Source: Brevundimonas sp. (GTDB lineage: Bacteria > Pseudomonadota > Alphaproteobacteria > Caulobacterales > Caulobacteraceae). From it: a stretch of DNA of 64,000 nucleotides. A program made the translations under genes and the position numbers. The notes beneath the pieces were generated by a model. The model was not told the origin of the DNA. It saw only the letters and a list, made by a program, of their open reading frames with translations, and made no database searches. Location of the stretch: NCBI RefSeq assembly GCF_030682035.1, contig NZ_JAUXQZ010000045.1:62001-126000 (forward strand). The letters run 5' to 3'. Shown piece by piece: positions 42,479 to 53,778 of this stretch (the first letter of the stretch is position 1; every line of letters begins with the position of its first letter).

Positions 42479-43839
42479 GCCACCTTTGCCAGCGGCGGAG
42501 GCAAGGCGGTGATCTGAATCCGCCCGCTTTCATTCTCGACCGACCACGGCCGGCGCACGCCGCCCAACTGCTCGGCGACGGCCAGTCCGGCCTGCAGGCC
42601 GTCCTCGTGGAAGCCTGAGCCGAACCAGGCCCCGGCAAACCAGATATTGCGGCGGCCTTGCAGGCTCCAGAGCTCGGACTGGGCGGCGACGGCGGCGGCG
42701 TCGAACACCGGGTGCTCATAGTCCCACTCGCCGATCACCAGTGCCGGGTCGGGCGCCTTGGCCGGGTTCAGGCTGACGAACAGGGGCGGGCCGGGCAGGG
42801 ACTGGAGCTCGTTCATCCAGTAGGTCACGCCGCCTTCGCCCGCGCGGTCGGAATAGCCCAGATGTGTCCAGGCGGCCCAGGCCTTGCGCCGTTTGGGCAT
42901 CAGCGAGGCGTCGCGGTGCAGGATGACGTGATTGGGCCGATAGCCGATGGCGCCCAGCAGGCGGCGGTCTTCCGCTGACGGCGCTTCCAGCAGCTTCAGG
43001 GCCTGGTCGGAATGGGTCGCCAGCACCACGGCGTCGAACCGCTCCAGCCGCCCGTCGTCGAACCGCAGCGCCGCGCCGTCGAGACCGCGCAGCACCCCGA
43101 CCACGCCCGCACTGGTGACGACCCGGCCGCGGAAGGCCTCGGTCAGTCGCGTCACATAGGAGCGGCTGCCGCCCTCCACCGTGCGCCATGTCGGTCTCAG
43201 ATCCACCTTGAGGAGGTTGTGGTTCATGTAGAACCGAACGAAGGAGGCCGCAGGATAGTCAGCCATCTGTCCCATGGTGCAGGACCAGATGGCGGCGGCC
43301 TGGGGCAGCAGATGCGCTTCGCGGAACAGGGCGCCGTAGCCGCCACGCACCAGATAGGTTTCGAGCGTCTCGCCGGTCCGTTCCAGCTCCGCCAGATCGC
43401 GGGGGGCCTGTTTCTGAAACCGCAGCAGGTCGCCGATCATGCGCCAGAATCTGGGACTGGCGTAGTTGCGCTTCTGGGCGAACAGGGCGCCGATACCCTG
43501 GCTGCAGTATTCGAAGGCGCCGTCGTCGATGGAGACGGCGAAGGACATCATGGCCGGCTTGGTCGGCACGTTCAGATGCGCGAACAGCGCCGTCAGATTG
43601 GGATAGTTGGTCTCGTTATAAACGATGAAGCCGGTGTCGACTGCGACCGGCTCATGCGGCGCCGGCGCATCCACGGTGCTGGAATGGCCGCCCAGCCGAT
43701 CGTCAGCCTCGAACAGGGTGACGTCATGCTCCTGCGACAGCAGCCAGGCGCAGGACAGGCCCGATATGCCCGACCCGACCACGGCGATGCGAAGGCCGGC
43801 GGACGAGGCGGGCGTCTCCGCGACGAGATGAGGGGGCAT
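42475..43839 (-). CDS. FAD-dependent oxidoreductase (amine oxidase-like)
   Basis: A 454-residue flavoprotein with the N-terminal dinucleotide-binding motif VGSGISGLSCAWLL (Gly22, Gly24, Gly27) and the ribose-binding Glu in LFEADDRLGGHSST. Later blocks typical of NAD(P)-binding/amine oxidase-like partners of CFA synthases are VDTGFIVYNETNYPNL, FVRFYMNHNLL, YRPNHVILHRDASLMP and FAGAWFGSGFHEDGLQ. It overlaps DUF1365 by four bases (GTGA) and is divergent from the methyltransferase across 117 bases. The three proteins are conserved neighbours in many proteobacteria and are thought to modify unsaturated acyl chains; the exact reaction here is not established. Confidence 0.85.
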   Translation of the reverse strand: MPPHLVAETPASSAGLRIAVVGSGISGLSCAWLLSQEHDVTLFEADDRLGGHSSTVDAPAPHEPVAVDTGFIVYNETNYPNLTALFAHLNVPTKPAMMSFAVSIDDGAFEYCSQGIGALFAQKRNYASPRFWRMIGDLLRFQKQAPRDLAELERTGETLETYLVRGGYGALFREAHLLPQAAAIWSCTMGQMADYPAASFVRFYMNHNLLKVDLRPTWRTVEGGSRSYVTRLTEAFRGRVVTSAGVVGVLRGLDGAALRFDDGRLERFDAVVLATHSDQALKLLEAPSAEDRRLLGAIGYRPNHVILHRDASLMPKRRKAWAAWTHLGYSDRAGEGGVTYWMNELQSLPGPPLFVSLNPAKAPDPALVIGEWDYEHPVFDAAAVAAQSELWSLQGRRNIWFAGAWFGSGFHEDGLQAGLAVAEQLGGVRRPWSVENESGRIQITALPPPLAKVA

Positions 43840-43907
43840 GCCGACTCCAGACTGTGGTTGCGAAGAGCTACGGCGGAAACAGCGCGGCGGATGCCGTTCA
43901 TCCGGAT

Positions 43908-43925
43908 GCTACGCTGCGGCGTAGC
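43908..43925. promoter_or_regulatory. palindrome in the divergent fatty-acid cluster promoter
   Basis: GCTACG-CTGCGG-CGTAGC is a perfect 6-base inverted repeat in the 117-base gap between the divergent FAD oxidoreductase and CFA-synthase-like genes. It could bind a regulator; no specific family is suggested by sequence. Confidence 0.3.
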
Positions 43926-43956
43926 TGTGGGATAGTCAGGCCTGCCAGGAGCGCCC

Positions 43957-44988
43957 ATGTCCATCACGAACGTCGCCATACGCCGGCTGCAAGATGCGCC
44001 ATTCCCGGATTTTATCGCCCGCCCGGCGATCGACAGTCTGGTCAGCGAGGCGCGAAAGCGGCTGGACCGCGAGGCGCCGCATGACGAGGCCGTCTTCGCC
44101 CGTGACATGGCCCTGCGCGCCATCGCCGAACACACAGCGGCGGCCAATGAGCAACATTATGAGCTGCCGCCTGAGTTTTTCGAGATTTGCCTGGGCGCGC
44201 GGCTGAAATATTCCTGCTGCCTCTATCCGTCCGCCGACACGACGCTGGATCAGGCCGAAGAGGCGGCGCTGGCCGACACCTGCGCCCACGCGGCCCTGAT
44301 GGACGGTCAGAGGGTCCTGGAGCTGGGCTGCGGCTGGGGCTCGCTGAGCCTGTGGATGGCGGAGCGGTATCCGAACTCGGCCATCACCGCCGTGTCGAAC
44401 AGCCATGGCCAACGCGGGCACATCGAGGCCCAGGCGGAGGCGCGCGGTCTGACCAATCTGACGGTCATCACCTGCGACATGAACGACTTCGTTCCGGCTG
44501 CCACAGACGGCTTCGACCGCATCGTCTCGGTCGAGATGTTCGAGCATATGGCCAACTGGCGCGCCCTGCTGACGCGGGCCCATGGCTGGTTGAAACCGGA
44601 CGGGCGGATGTTCATTCACATCTTCACCCACCGCGACGCGCCCTACCGCTTCGACCACACCGACAGCGGCGACTTCATCGCCCAGCATTTCTTCACCGGC
44701 GGGGTCATGCCCAGCCGGGGCCTTATGCGGCAGTTCCCGGACCTGTTCCGGGTTGAGCGGGAGTGGACCTGGAACGGGATTAACTATCAGCGCACCGCCG
44801 ACCACTGGCTGGCCAATATGGACGCCAACGGCGACCGGGTGATGGAGCTGATGCGCGAGACCTACGGCGCGGACGCGGCCCTGTGGAGGAGGCGCTGGCG
44901 GCGGTTCTATCTTGCCACGGCCGGGCTGTTCGGCAACGACGGCGGCAACACCTGGGCGGTCAATCACTATCTGCTGAAGCCTGCGTAA
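43957..44988 (+). CDS. cyclopropane-fatty-acyl-phospholipid synthase-like methyltransferase
   Basis: A 343-residue SAM-dependent methyltransferase of the CFA synthase superfamily. SAM motif I is VLELGCGWGS at residues 120-129. The substrate-side features HYELPPEFFEICLG and LKYSCCLYP precede it; FDRIVSVEMFEHMAN and MFIHIFTHRD follow. Length is shorter than classical CFA synthase (about 380). Such shorter homologs occur with DUF1365 and FAD-oxidoreductase genes, and in Rhodobacter related enzymes make methylated unsaturated fatty acids that lead to furan fatty acids. A similar product is possible here but is inference. ATG 43957 is well placed; DUF2177 follows after 12 bases. Confidence 0.87.
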   Translation: MSITNVAIRRLQDAPFPDFIARPAIDSLVSEARKRLDREAPHDEAVFARDMALRAIAEHTAAANEQHYELPPEFFEICLGARLKYSCCLYPSADTTLDQAEEAALADTCAHAALMDGQRVLELGCGWGSLSLWMAERYPNSAITAVSNSHGQRGHIEAQAEARGLTNLTVITCDMNDFVPAATDGFDRIVSVEMFEHMANWRALLTRAHGWLKPDGRMFIHIFTHRDAPYRFDHTDSGDFIAQHFFTGGVMPSRGLMRQFPDLFRVEREWTWNGINYQRTADHWLANMDANGDRVMELMRETYGADAALWRRRWRRFYLATAGLFGNDGGNTWAVNHYLLKPA

Positions 44989-45000
44989 AGGCCTGAAGAC

Positions 45001-45414
45001 ATGATCAAATACATCGTCGCCTATCTGGGCGCGGGTCTGACCTTCGCGGCGATCGACGCGGTCTGGCTGACCACCATGGCCGACCGACTGTACAAGCCGG
45101 TGCTGGGTCCGATCCTGGCCGACAAGCCGGATATGAAGGCGGCGGTCGCCTTCTATCTGATCTCCATCTTCGGGACGGTCTTTCTGGCCATCGAGCCGGC
45201 CTTGCGCGAAGGGGCGTGGCAGCGGGCGGCGCTCAACGGGGCGGTGCTGGGGTTCGTGGCCTACGCCACCTACGACCTGACCAACCAGGCGACGCTGAAC
45301 GTCTGGTCGTTGAAGCTGACCCTGATCGACCTGTTGTGGGGTACGACACTGACCACCGTCTCGGCGCTGGGCGGATATTTCGCCGCGAGATGGGCCGAAG
45401 GAAGGTTCGGCTAA
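45001..45414 (+). CDS. DUF2177 family membrane protein
   Basis: A 137-residue membrane protein with four predicted helices: IVAYLGAGLTFAAIDAVWL, AVAFYLISIFGTVFLAI, AALNGAVLGFVAYATYDL and LIDLLWGTTLTTVSALGG. The family hallmark is YATYDLTNQATL, with the DAVWL motif in the first helix. DUF2177 genes are recurrent neighbours of the CFA-like/DUF1365 cluster, where they may help lipid substrate handling; function is unproven. It starts 12 bases after the methyltransferase stop, so they share a transcript. Confidence 0.88.
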   Translation: MIKYIVAYLGAGLTFAAIDAVWLTTMADRLYKPVLGPILADKPDMKAAVAFYLISIFGTVFLAIEPALREGAWQRAALNGAVLGFVAYATYDLTNQATLNVWSLKLTLIDLLWGTTLTTVSALGGYFAARWAEGRFG

Positions 45415-45523
45415 GGGCCCTCGGGATTAACCTTTTTCTTCCCGCGAGACGGGCGCGAGGTGGCCAGATCGCAGCGATAGGGTAAAAGGTTGGACTGGAC
45501 GTGGTTCAGTCGGGGAAAAGGCT

Positions 45524-46432
45524 TTGCGTGCTGGCGTCAATGCACTGACGGCGATCTTCGTGGTCGGCGTTCTGGCCGGACTGGCGTTGACGCCGGACGG
45601 TCGGGCGTGGCTGCGCAATCCGACCGTCATGCTGGGCGACAAGGCCGCGGCCTCCGCGCCGCCGACGCCTGCGCCGGTAGCCGCCCCGCCGACGCCTGCG
45701 CCCATACCCGCCATGGCCCGTGTGACGCCGCTGAACGCGCGGCTGGCCCAGGGTCCGCTGCGCATCGGCGTCTTCGGGGACTCCATGGCTGACGGTCTGT
45801 ACGCCGGTCTGTATCGCGACCTGCAGGACCAGCCGAACGTCTCGGTGGCCAAATTCTCGCAGGTTTCGACCGGGCTGAGCCGCTACGACTATGTGAACAT
45901 CCACGCCAAGACCCAGGCCCAGCTCGACGAGCATCCGGTCGATGTGGCCGTGATGCTGTTCGGCACCAATGACGCCCAGGGCATCGACACCGGCGGCGTG
46001 GTGCACATGTTCGGCACCGACGGCTGGAAGGCCGCCTATGCCCAGCGGATCGACGATCTGGTCGCCCTGCTGCGCAGCCGCGACGTGGCGGTCTACTGGG
46101 TCGGTCTGCCGCGGATGAAGCGCGACAGTTTCGACGGCCGGATGACGCTGATCAACGGCGTGGTCGAGGCCCGGATGCGGGCGCTGGGCGTGCCCTATAT
46201 CGAAACCGTGGGCCTGACCTCGAACGCCGAGGGCGGTTACGAGGCCTATCTGCCAACCGCCGGGGGACGCCGCGTGCTGATGCGCGCCGGCGACGGCATT
46301 CACATGTCGATGGCCGGCTATCTGCGCATGAGCGCCCCCGTCGCGGCGCGGCTGAAGCGTGACGCCGGTCTGGACCGCCCGCAGGCCGCGGCAATCCCGG
46401 CCTCCGCCCCGCCCGTCTCGCCAGCCGCCTGA
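45524..46432 (+). CDS. SGNH/GDSL hydrolase (DUF459-like), membrane-anchored
   Basis: A 302-residue protein: one N-terminal transmembrane/signal segment (ALTAIFVVGVLAGLALT), a Pro/Ala linker (about 43-65), then an SGNH hydrolase domain. Catalytic blocks: FGDSMADG with Ser87, the GTND block (MLFGTNDAQG), and DGIHMSMAG with the Asp/His pair. SGNH enzymes of this kind add or remove O-acetyl groups on cell-surface polymers. Translation starts at a TTG (45524) with GGGGAA upstream, because no ATG lies before the signal segment; this is the least sure part. It starts a run of four genes ending with an acyltransferase partner. Confidence 0.8.
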   Translation: MRAGVNALTAIFVVGVLAGLALTPDGRAWLRNPTVMLGDKAAASAPPTPAPVAAPPTPAPIPAMARVTPLNARLAQGPLRIGVFGDSMADGLYAGLYRDLQDQPNVSVAKFSQVSTGLSRYDYVNIHAKTQAQLDEHPVDVAVMLFGTNDAQGIDTGGVVHMFGTDGWKAAYAQRIDDLVALLRSRDVAVYWVGLPRMKRDSFDGRMTLINGVVEARMRALGVPYIETVGLTSNAEGGYEAYLPTAGGRRVLMRAGDGIHMSMAGYLRMSAPVAARLKRDAGLDRPQAAAIPASAPPVSPAA

Positions 46433-46434
46433 GC

Positions 46435-47682
46435 ATGAGGGGGTTCGTCGGAGCCCTCGTCGCGGCTTTTCTTGCGTCCGCGGCGGCGGCCCAGGTTCCC
46501 TATGGCCCGGCCGAAACGCTCGCGCCGGGCGCTTCCGTCTGCCCGGGCGGCCTGTGTCAGCCTGAAGCGCTGGCCGGGGTGTTCGAGGCCTTGGCGCGGG
46601 CCGAAACAGGCAGCGACCCGGCGCCGGTTCATATCCTGCAGATCGGCGACAGCCATACCGCGGGCGACCGTATCACCGGCAAGCTCAGGGCGGCGCTGCA
46701 GGCGCGGTTCGGCGATGGCGGTCGCGGGGTGCTGCCGCCCGGCGTGCCTTATGATGGCTATGCGCCCTTGCAGGTCGAGGTGACGGCGAGCGGATGGACG
46801 ACCACGCTGGCGCCGCTGGCGGGTAATGCGGGCTACGTCCGGGCCGGGGTAGGACTGACCGGGGTGCAGGCGATCACGGTGCAGCCGGGGAGCACGCTGA
46901 CCTTCAGGCGGGAGTCGGTGTCGCCCGCTTTCGTGCACATCGGTCTGTGCGGTGAAGGGCCCGGACGACTGGAGGTGGCGACGGAGGACGAGAGCTGGTC
47001 CGTGGACTTCGGCGAGGAACGCTGTGCGACCCTGTACGCCGACGGGAGCCCGCGACAGGTTGAACTCCGTGCGCTGGATGGCGTCCTGTCGCTGCATGAC
47101 GTGCGCCTGACCAACATCGCTCCGGGCGTTGAGTTGTCCAACCTCGGCGTGGTCGGGGCGACGCTCAGGGATTTGGCCGCGCGTGACCAGAGGGTGGTGG
47201 CGCGGGAGCTGGCTGCCTGGCGGCCGACGCTGATCGTGCTGGCGTTCGGCACCAATGAAGGGTTCGACGACGCGCTGGACGCGCGGGCCTATGAGGCGCT
47301 GCTGCGGGGACAGATCGTGCGCCTGCGACGGCTGGCGCCGGGGGCCTCGCTGATGATCCTCGGCGCGCCGGACGCCCTGCGCAACGGCGTTGTCGACGGA
47401 TGCAGCGCGGACGGGCGCCGGGCGCCGCCGCCGTCGCTGGCGGTGGTGCGGGACGTGCAACGCCGGGTCGCCGCCGACACGGGTGTGGCGTTCTGGGACT
47501 GGCACGGGCGGATGGGCGGCGACTGTTCAGCGGATCGGCTGGCGACGAGGGACGAGCCCTTCATGTTGCGCGATCGCGTGCATTTCAGCTCGGCCGGCGC
47601 GGACTGGATCGGCGGGGTGCTGCACGCCGATCTGATGGCCGCCTATGAGGCCTGGTCGGCGCGGCGCGGGGGGGCGGAATAG
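46435..47682 (+). CDS. SGNH/GDSL hydrolase-type O-acetyl transferase or esterase, exported
   Basis: A 415-residue protein with a signal peptide (residues 1-20, ends AAAQ). The SGNH blocks are HILQIGDSHTAGD (Ser73), the second block VLAFGTNEGFDD, and DRVHFSSAGADW near residue 388 with the catalytic Asp/His. Between them lies a beta-rich insertion (about 100-230) as in AlgX/PatB-type acetyltransferases. Such proteins receive acetyl groups from the membrane acyltransferase next door and pass them to a polysaccharide or peptidoglycan. It starts two bases after the previous stop and ends directly before the MBOAT ATG. Target polymer unknown. Confidence 0.82.
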   Translation: MRGFVGALVAAFLASAAAAQVPYGPAETLAPGASVCPGGLCQPEALAGVFEALARAETGSDPAPVHILQIGDSHTAGDRITGKLRAALQARFGDGGRGVLPPGVPYDGYAPLQVEVTASGWTTTLAPLAGNAGYVRAGVGLTGVQAITVQPGSTLTFRRESVSPAFVHIGLCGEGPGRLEVATEDESWSVDFGEERCATLYADGSPRQVELRALDGVLSLHDVRLTNIAPGVELSNLGVVGATLRDLAARDQRVVARELAAWRPTLIVLAFGTNEGFDDALDARAYEALLRGQIVRLRRLAPGASLMILGAPDALRNGVVDGCSADGRRAPPPSLAVVRDVQRRVAADTGVAFWDWHGRMGGDCSADRLATRDEPFMLRDRVHFSSAGADWIGGVLHADLMAAYEAWSARRGGAE

Positions 47683-49083
47683 ATGCTGTTTCCTACGCTG
47701 GCTTTCGGTGTCTTCTTCCTGTTCGTCTATTTCACCGCCTGGTCGCTGGACCGCGAGAACGGGCGGCGCAAGCTGTTCCTGCTGCTGGCCAGCTGGTTCT
47801 TCTATGCCCAGTGGGACTGGCGGTTCGTCGCCCTGCTGATCGGCTCGGCGGTGCTGAACTGGGGCGTCGGGGCGCTGATCGCGCGACAGCCCGGGGCGAA
47901 GAAGGCGTGGCTGGTCGGGCTGGGCGTCGCGGCCAATCTGCTGATCCTCGGCTTCTTCAAATACTATGGCTTCTTCATCGAGCAGGCGGGCGATCTGCTG
48001 ATGCGGTTCGGCTGGGAGCGGGATCTGCCGCTGCTGCAGATCGTGCTGCCGGTGGGGATCAGCTTCTTCACCTTCCAGGGGATCAGCTACGTCGTGGACG
48101 TGCATCGCGGCAAGACGCCGGCGGCGAAGAGCCTGCTCGACGTCATGCTGCTGATGAGCTTCTTCCCGCACCTGGTGGCGGGACCGATCGTGCGGGCCTC
48201 GGACCTGCTGCCCCAGTTCGACCGGACCCCGCGGCTGACGCGGGCGATGGCCACCCACGGCCTGCTGCTGATCGTGTGGGGGCTGTTCAAGAAGACCGTC
48301 ATCGCGTCCGAGATTTCGGTGAACCTGGTCGATCCGGTGTTCTTCGATCCGTCGGCCTATGGGGGCATCGACATCGCAGCGGCGGTCTACGGCTATGCGG
48401 TCCAGATCTATTGCGACTTCTCGGCCTATTCGGACATGGCCATCGGGATCGCCGCCCTGCTGGGTTATTCCTTCCCGCGCAATTTCGACCAGCCGTACCG
48501 GGCGTCGTCGATGCAGAGTTTCTGGCGGCGCTGGCATATCAGCCTGTCCAGCTGGCTGCGGGACTATCTGTATGTGCCGCTGGGGGGCGGGCGGAAGGGG
48601 CTGATCTCGTCCTGCATCAACGTCTTCATCACCATGGTGCTGGGCGGGCTGTGGCACGGAGCGGCCTGGACCTTTCTGGCCTGGGGCGCCCTGCACGGCG
48701 GGGTTCAGGTGATCGAACGGCTGGGCCGGGCGGCGTTCGGCGATCGCAAGGTTGTGCCGACGGTGGTCGGGGTGCTGGTCACCTTCCACATTGTCTGCCT
48801 TGGCTGGATCCTGTTCCGGGCCGAGAATTTCGATCTGGCCATGGCCATGCTGCAGGGGCTGGGGCGGATCGGGCCGGTCACGGCGCTGACGCCGCTGCTG
48901 CTGACCCTCATCGTCGGCGGTCTGGCCATGCACTGGCTGCCGCCACGCGCCATCGAGGGCATGGCCGAGCGGCTCAAGGCGGCGCCGTCTCTGACCCTGG
49001 GCCTGCTGCTCGGGGCCGCCTTCCTGCTCATCGAGGCGGTGCGTCCGGACGGCGTGGCCCCCTTTATCTATTTCCAGTTCTGA
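47683..49083 (+). CDS. MBOAT family O-acyltransferase (AlgI/PatA-like)
   Basis: A 466-residue membrane protein with about ten transmembrane helices. MBOAT landmarks are present: FFKYYGFFIEQAG, FTFQGISYVVDVHRGKTP, MSFFPHLVAGPIVRA with His163, FSAYSDMAIGIAALLGY, and the catalytic-site His325 in GLWHGAAWTF. This enzyme carries acetyl groups across the membrane from acetyl-CoA, for the exported SGNH partners encoded just upstream. ATG 47683 directly follows the previous TAG. The closest functional parallels are alginate (AlgI) and peptidoglycan (PatA) acetylation, but the polymer cannot be determined. Confidence 0.93.
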   Translation: MLFPTLAFGVFFLFVYFTAWSLDRENGRRKLFLLLASWFFYAQWDWRFVALLIGSAVLNWGVGALIARQPGAKKAWLVGLGVAANLLILGFFKYYGFFIEQAGDLLMRFGWERDLPLLQIVLPVGISFFTFQGISYVVDVHRGKTPAAKSLLDVMLLMSFFPHLVAGPIVRASDLLPQFDRTPRLTRAMATHGLLLIVWGLFKKTVIASEISVNLVDPVFFDPSAYGGIDIAAAVYGYAVQIYCDFSAYSDMAIGIAALLGYSFPRNFDQPYRASSMQSFWRRWHISLSSWLRDYLYVPLGGGRKGLISSCINVFITMVLGGLWHGAAWTFLAWGALHGGVQVIERLGRAAFGDRKVVPTVVGVLVTFHIVCLGWILFRAENFDLAMAMLQGLGRIGPVTALTPLLLTLIVGGLAMHWLPPRAIEGMAERLKAAPSLTLGLLLGAAFLLIEAVRPDGVAPFIYFQF

Positions 49084-49098
49084 GGCGTTGGACCCGAA

Positions 49099-49596
49099 AT
49101 GACCGACGAGCGCGATCCTCCCGATATCCCGCTTCAGCCGTTTCCGGTTCACCGGCCGGAATCGCCCTTCCCGCCGCTGTACGAGAGCCTGCCGCCGGGG
49201 CCGGGCGATCCCTACAGCGACTGGAATCAGAACGCCGACGCCCACGACCTGCCGACGCGCGAGAACCGGCTGGCGGCGCTGGGGCGGTTCGCCTTTCCGC
49301 CCGCTCCGCCGTTGGACGATGAAGGCGTCGCGGCCCGCGACCGGCGCTGGACAAGCCGGACGATCTTCGTGACCGCGGCCTTCCTGCTGGTGTTCAACGC
49401 CGTCTCGCCCCTGAATTGGTCGCGGCAGCAGCCGCCGGGCTGGTTGCAGGGCACGGTGCAGTCGCTGTCCGAAGTGTGGGTGGCGCAACTGGCCGTGTTC
49501 GGCGTGGACATGCCCCGGCAGGGCGTCCGCGACGCCTGGATGGCGGCGTGTGACGCGCGGTTCCTGGGTCAGGAGCCGGCGCCGACCGCGCCTTGA
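49099..49596 (+). CDS. small single-span membrane protein of the O-acylation operon
   Basis: A 165-residue protein with a long Pro/Asp/Glu-rich N-terminal part (about residues 1-90), one transmembrane helix (TIFVTAAFLLVFNAVSPLNW) and a short C-terminal part with PRQGVRDAWMAACDARFLG. It begins 15 bases after the MBOAT stop, so it belongs to that operon. I recognise no family. A cytoplasmic N-terminus and periplasmic C-terminus would let it connect the acyltransferase with a partner, but that is guesswork. It has a single cysteine (AACDA). Confidence 0.65.
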   Translation: MTDERDPPDIPLQPFPVHRPESPFPPLYESLPPGPGDPYSDWNQNADAHDLPTRENRLAALGRFAFPPAPPLDDEGVAARDRRWTSRTIFVTAAFLLVFNAVSPLNWSRQQPPGWLQGTVQSLSEVWVAQLAVFGVDMPRQGVRDAWMAACDARFLGQEPAPTAP

Positions 49597-49661
49597 CCGG
49601 AGCCTTCCCCGCCCCCTAGCGTGCGGCGCCCATCGGGGCCGGTACTCCTGGGGAATTGATC

Positions 49662-52109
<2,448 letters not shown>

Positions 52110-52230
52110 TTTCTCTCCCGGCGGGAGAGGGACGATCCTGACGGACTGAACCTTTGCGGCGGCGCAACATTCCTGTTGCGCCAGCGCCGCTTGTCGGGCC
52201 ACGCTGTGTGTTCATCGCAACGGGAGCGGC

Positions 52231-53643
52231 ATGGCCTTCGACGAAATGTCAGGTGACGGCGGGGGAGTCCGCGACAGCTATCGCGGACTCGCGCGCTGGC
52301 TGGCCGATGCGCCCGAGGGGCTGCTGCAGGCGCGTTCGCGTCAGGCGGAGCTGTTCTTCCGCCGCATGGGCATCACCTTCGCCGTCTATGGCGATGCGGA
52401 ATCCAGCGAGCGGCTGATCCCCTTCGACGTCGTCCCCCGCATCATCGGCGCGTCCGAATGGGCCGGGCTGGAGGCGGGGCTGGTCCAGCGGGTCCGGGCG
52501 ATCAACCTGTTCCTGGCCGACGTCTATGGGCCGCAGGAATGCCTGAAGGCGGGCATCGTCCCGGCGAAACTGGTGCTGACCAACCCTCACTATGTGCCCG
52601 AGATGCAGGGCCGTCGGCCGCCGCGCGGGGTCTGGGTGCATATCGCCGGCGTCGATCTGGTCCGCACGGGCGAGGACGGCTTCTACGTCCTTGAAGACAA
52701 CTGCCGCACGCCGTCGGGGGTCTCCTACATGCTGGAGAACCGCGAGATGATGATGCGGTTGTTCCCCGACCTGTTCGCCGACTATCCGGTGAGGCCGGTC
52801 GAGACCTATGCCGACATGCTGCTGGCGTCCCTGCGGGGCTCCGCGCCGGAGGCGGCGGGGGCCGATCCGACCATCGTCGTCCTGACGCCCGGGCCGTTCA
52901 ATTCGGCCTATTACGAACATTCCTTCCTGGCCGACAAGCTGGGCGTCGACCTGGTCGAGGGGCGCGACCTGTTCGTCGATGACGGCAAGGTCTTCATGCG
53001 CACCACACAGGGGCGGCAGCAGGTGGATGTGATCTACCGCCGGATCGACGACGACTTCCTCGATCCCCTGACCTTCCGGCCGGATTCGACCCTGGGGGTG
53101 CCCGGGCTGATGACGGCCTATCAGGCGGGGACGGTGACCCTGGCCAATGCGGTCGGCACCGGCGTGGCCGACGACAAGGCCGTCTATACCTACATGCCCG
53201 AGATCATCCGCTTCTTCACCGGCGAAGAGCCGATCCTGAAGAATGTCCCGACCTGGCGCTGCCGGGAGCCGGAGGCGCTGAAAGAGGTCCTGTCCAGGCT
53301 CGACCAGCTGGTGGTCAAGGAGGTCGGCGGCTCGGGCGGCTACGGCATGCTGGTGGGACCGGCCTCGACCAAGGCCGAGATCGAGGCGTTCCGGAAGAAA
53401 CTGATCAACGATCCCGACGATTTCATCGCCCAGCCCACGCTGGACCTGTCGACCGCGCCGACGCTGGACAAGGGCGAGCTGCACGGCCGCCACGTCGATC
53501 TGCGGCCATTCGTGCTGTCGGGTCCCGACGGGGTCAAGGTGGCGCCCGGCGGGCTGACGCGGGTGGCGCTGAAGCCTGGATCGCTGGTGGTCAACTCGAG
53601 CCAGGGCGGCGGCACCAAGGACACCTGGGTGCTGGATGTTTGA
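52231..53643 (+). CDS. circularly permuted ATP-grasp protein of the Anbu cluster
   Basis: A 470-residue protein of the DUF404/DUF407-type circularly permuted ATP-grasp family. Visible family blocks: IPFDVVPRIIGASEWAGLEA, FLADVYGPQECLKAG, FYVLEDNCRTPSGVSYMLEN, VIYRRIDDDFLDPL and VVKEVGGSGGYGMLVGP, ending in SSQGGGTKDTWVL. ATP-grasp enzymes form amide or ester bonds between carboxylates and amines, so this protein may make a peptide-like bond, with the Anbu protease as partner. The start ATG 52231 (MAFDEMSGDG) has only a GGGAGCGG as ribosome site. First of four genes on plus, with a repeat hairpin between it and the alpha-E gene. Confidence 0.9.
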   Translation: MAFDEMSGDGGGVRDSYRGLARWLADAPEGLLQARSRQAELFFRRMGITFAVYGDAESSERLIPFDVVPRIIGASEWAGLEAGLVQRVRAINLFLADVYGPQECLKAGIVPAKLVLTNPHYVPEMQGRRPPRGVWVHIAGVDLVRTGEDGFYVLEDNCRTPSGVSYMLENREMMMRLFPDLFADYPVRPVETYADMLLASLRGSAPEAAGADPTIVVLTPGPFNSAYYEHSFLADKLGVDLVEGRDLFVDDGKVFMRTTQGRQQVDVIYRRIDDDFLDPLTFRPDSTLGVPGLMTAYQAGTVTLANAVGTGVADDKAVYTYMPEIIRFFTGEEPILKNVPTWRCREPEALKEVLSRLDQLVVKEVGGSGGYGMLVGPASTKAEIEAFRKKLINDPDDFIAQPTLDLSTAPTLDKGELHGRHVDLRPFVLSGPDGVKVAPGGLTRVALKPGSLVVNSSQGGGTKDTWVLDV

Positions 53644-53659
53644 GGTCAGCGCACGGCCC

Positions 53660-53771
53660 GCCCCCTCCACCAGCCTTCGGCTGGTCCCCCTCCCCCAAGG
53701 GGGGAGGAATGACGTGCCGAAATCCTCCCCCGCAGGGGGAGGGGGACCACGCGCAGCGTGGTGGAGGGGGC
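53660..53771. repeat. 112-base palindromic repeat between ATP-grasp and alpha-E genes
   Basis: GCCCCCTCCACCA (53660-53672) and TGGTGGAGGGGGC (53759-53771) are perfect inverted copies, with a nested pair GGTCCCCCTCCCCC (53683-53696) / GGGGGAGGGGGACC (53735-53748). The right arm supplies the purine-rich ribosome site for the next gene. Same family as the copy at 16591-16620. Confidence 0.65.
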
Positions 53772-53778
53772 AGGCCTG

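Noticed and set aside
45421..45440. CtrA site (TTAACC) before the O-acylation operon
   Set aside because: Only one half-site; the second TTAA at the seven-base spacing is missing.
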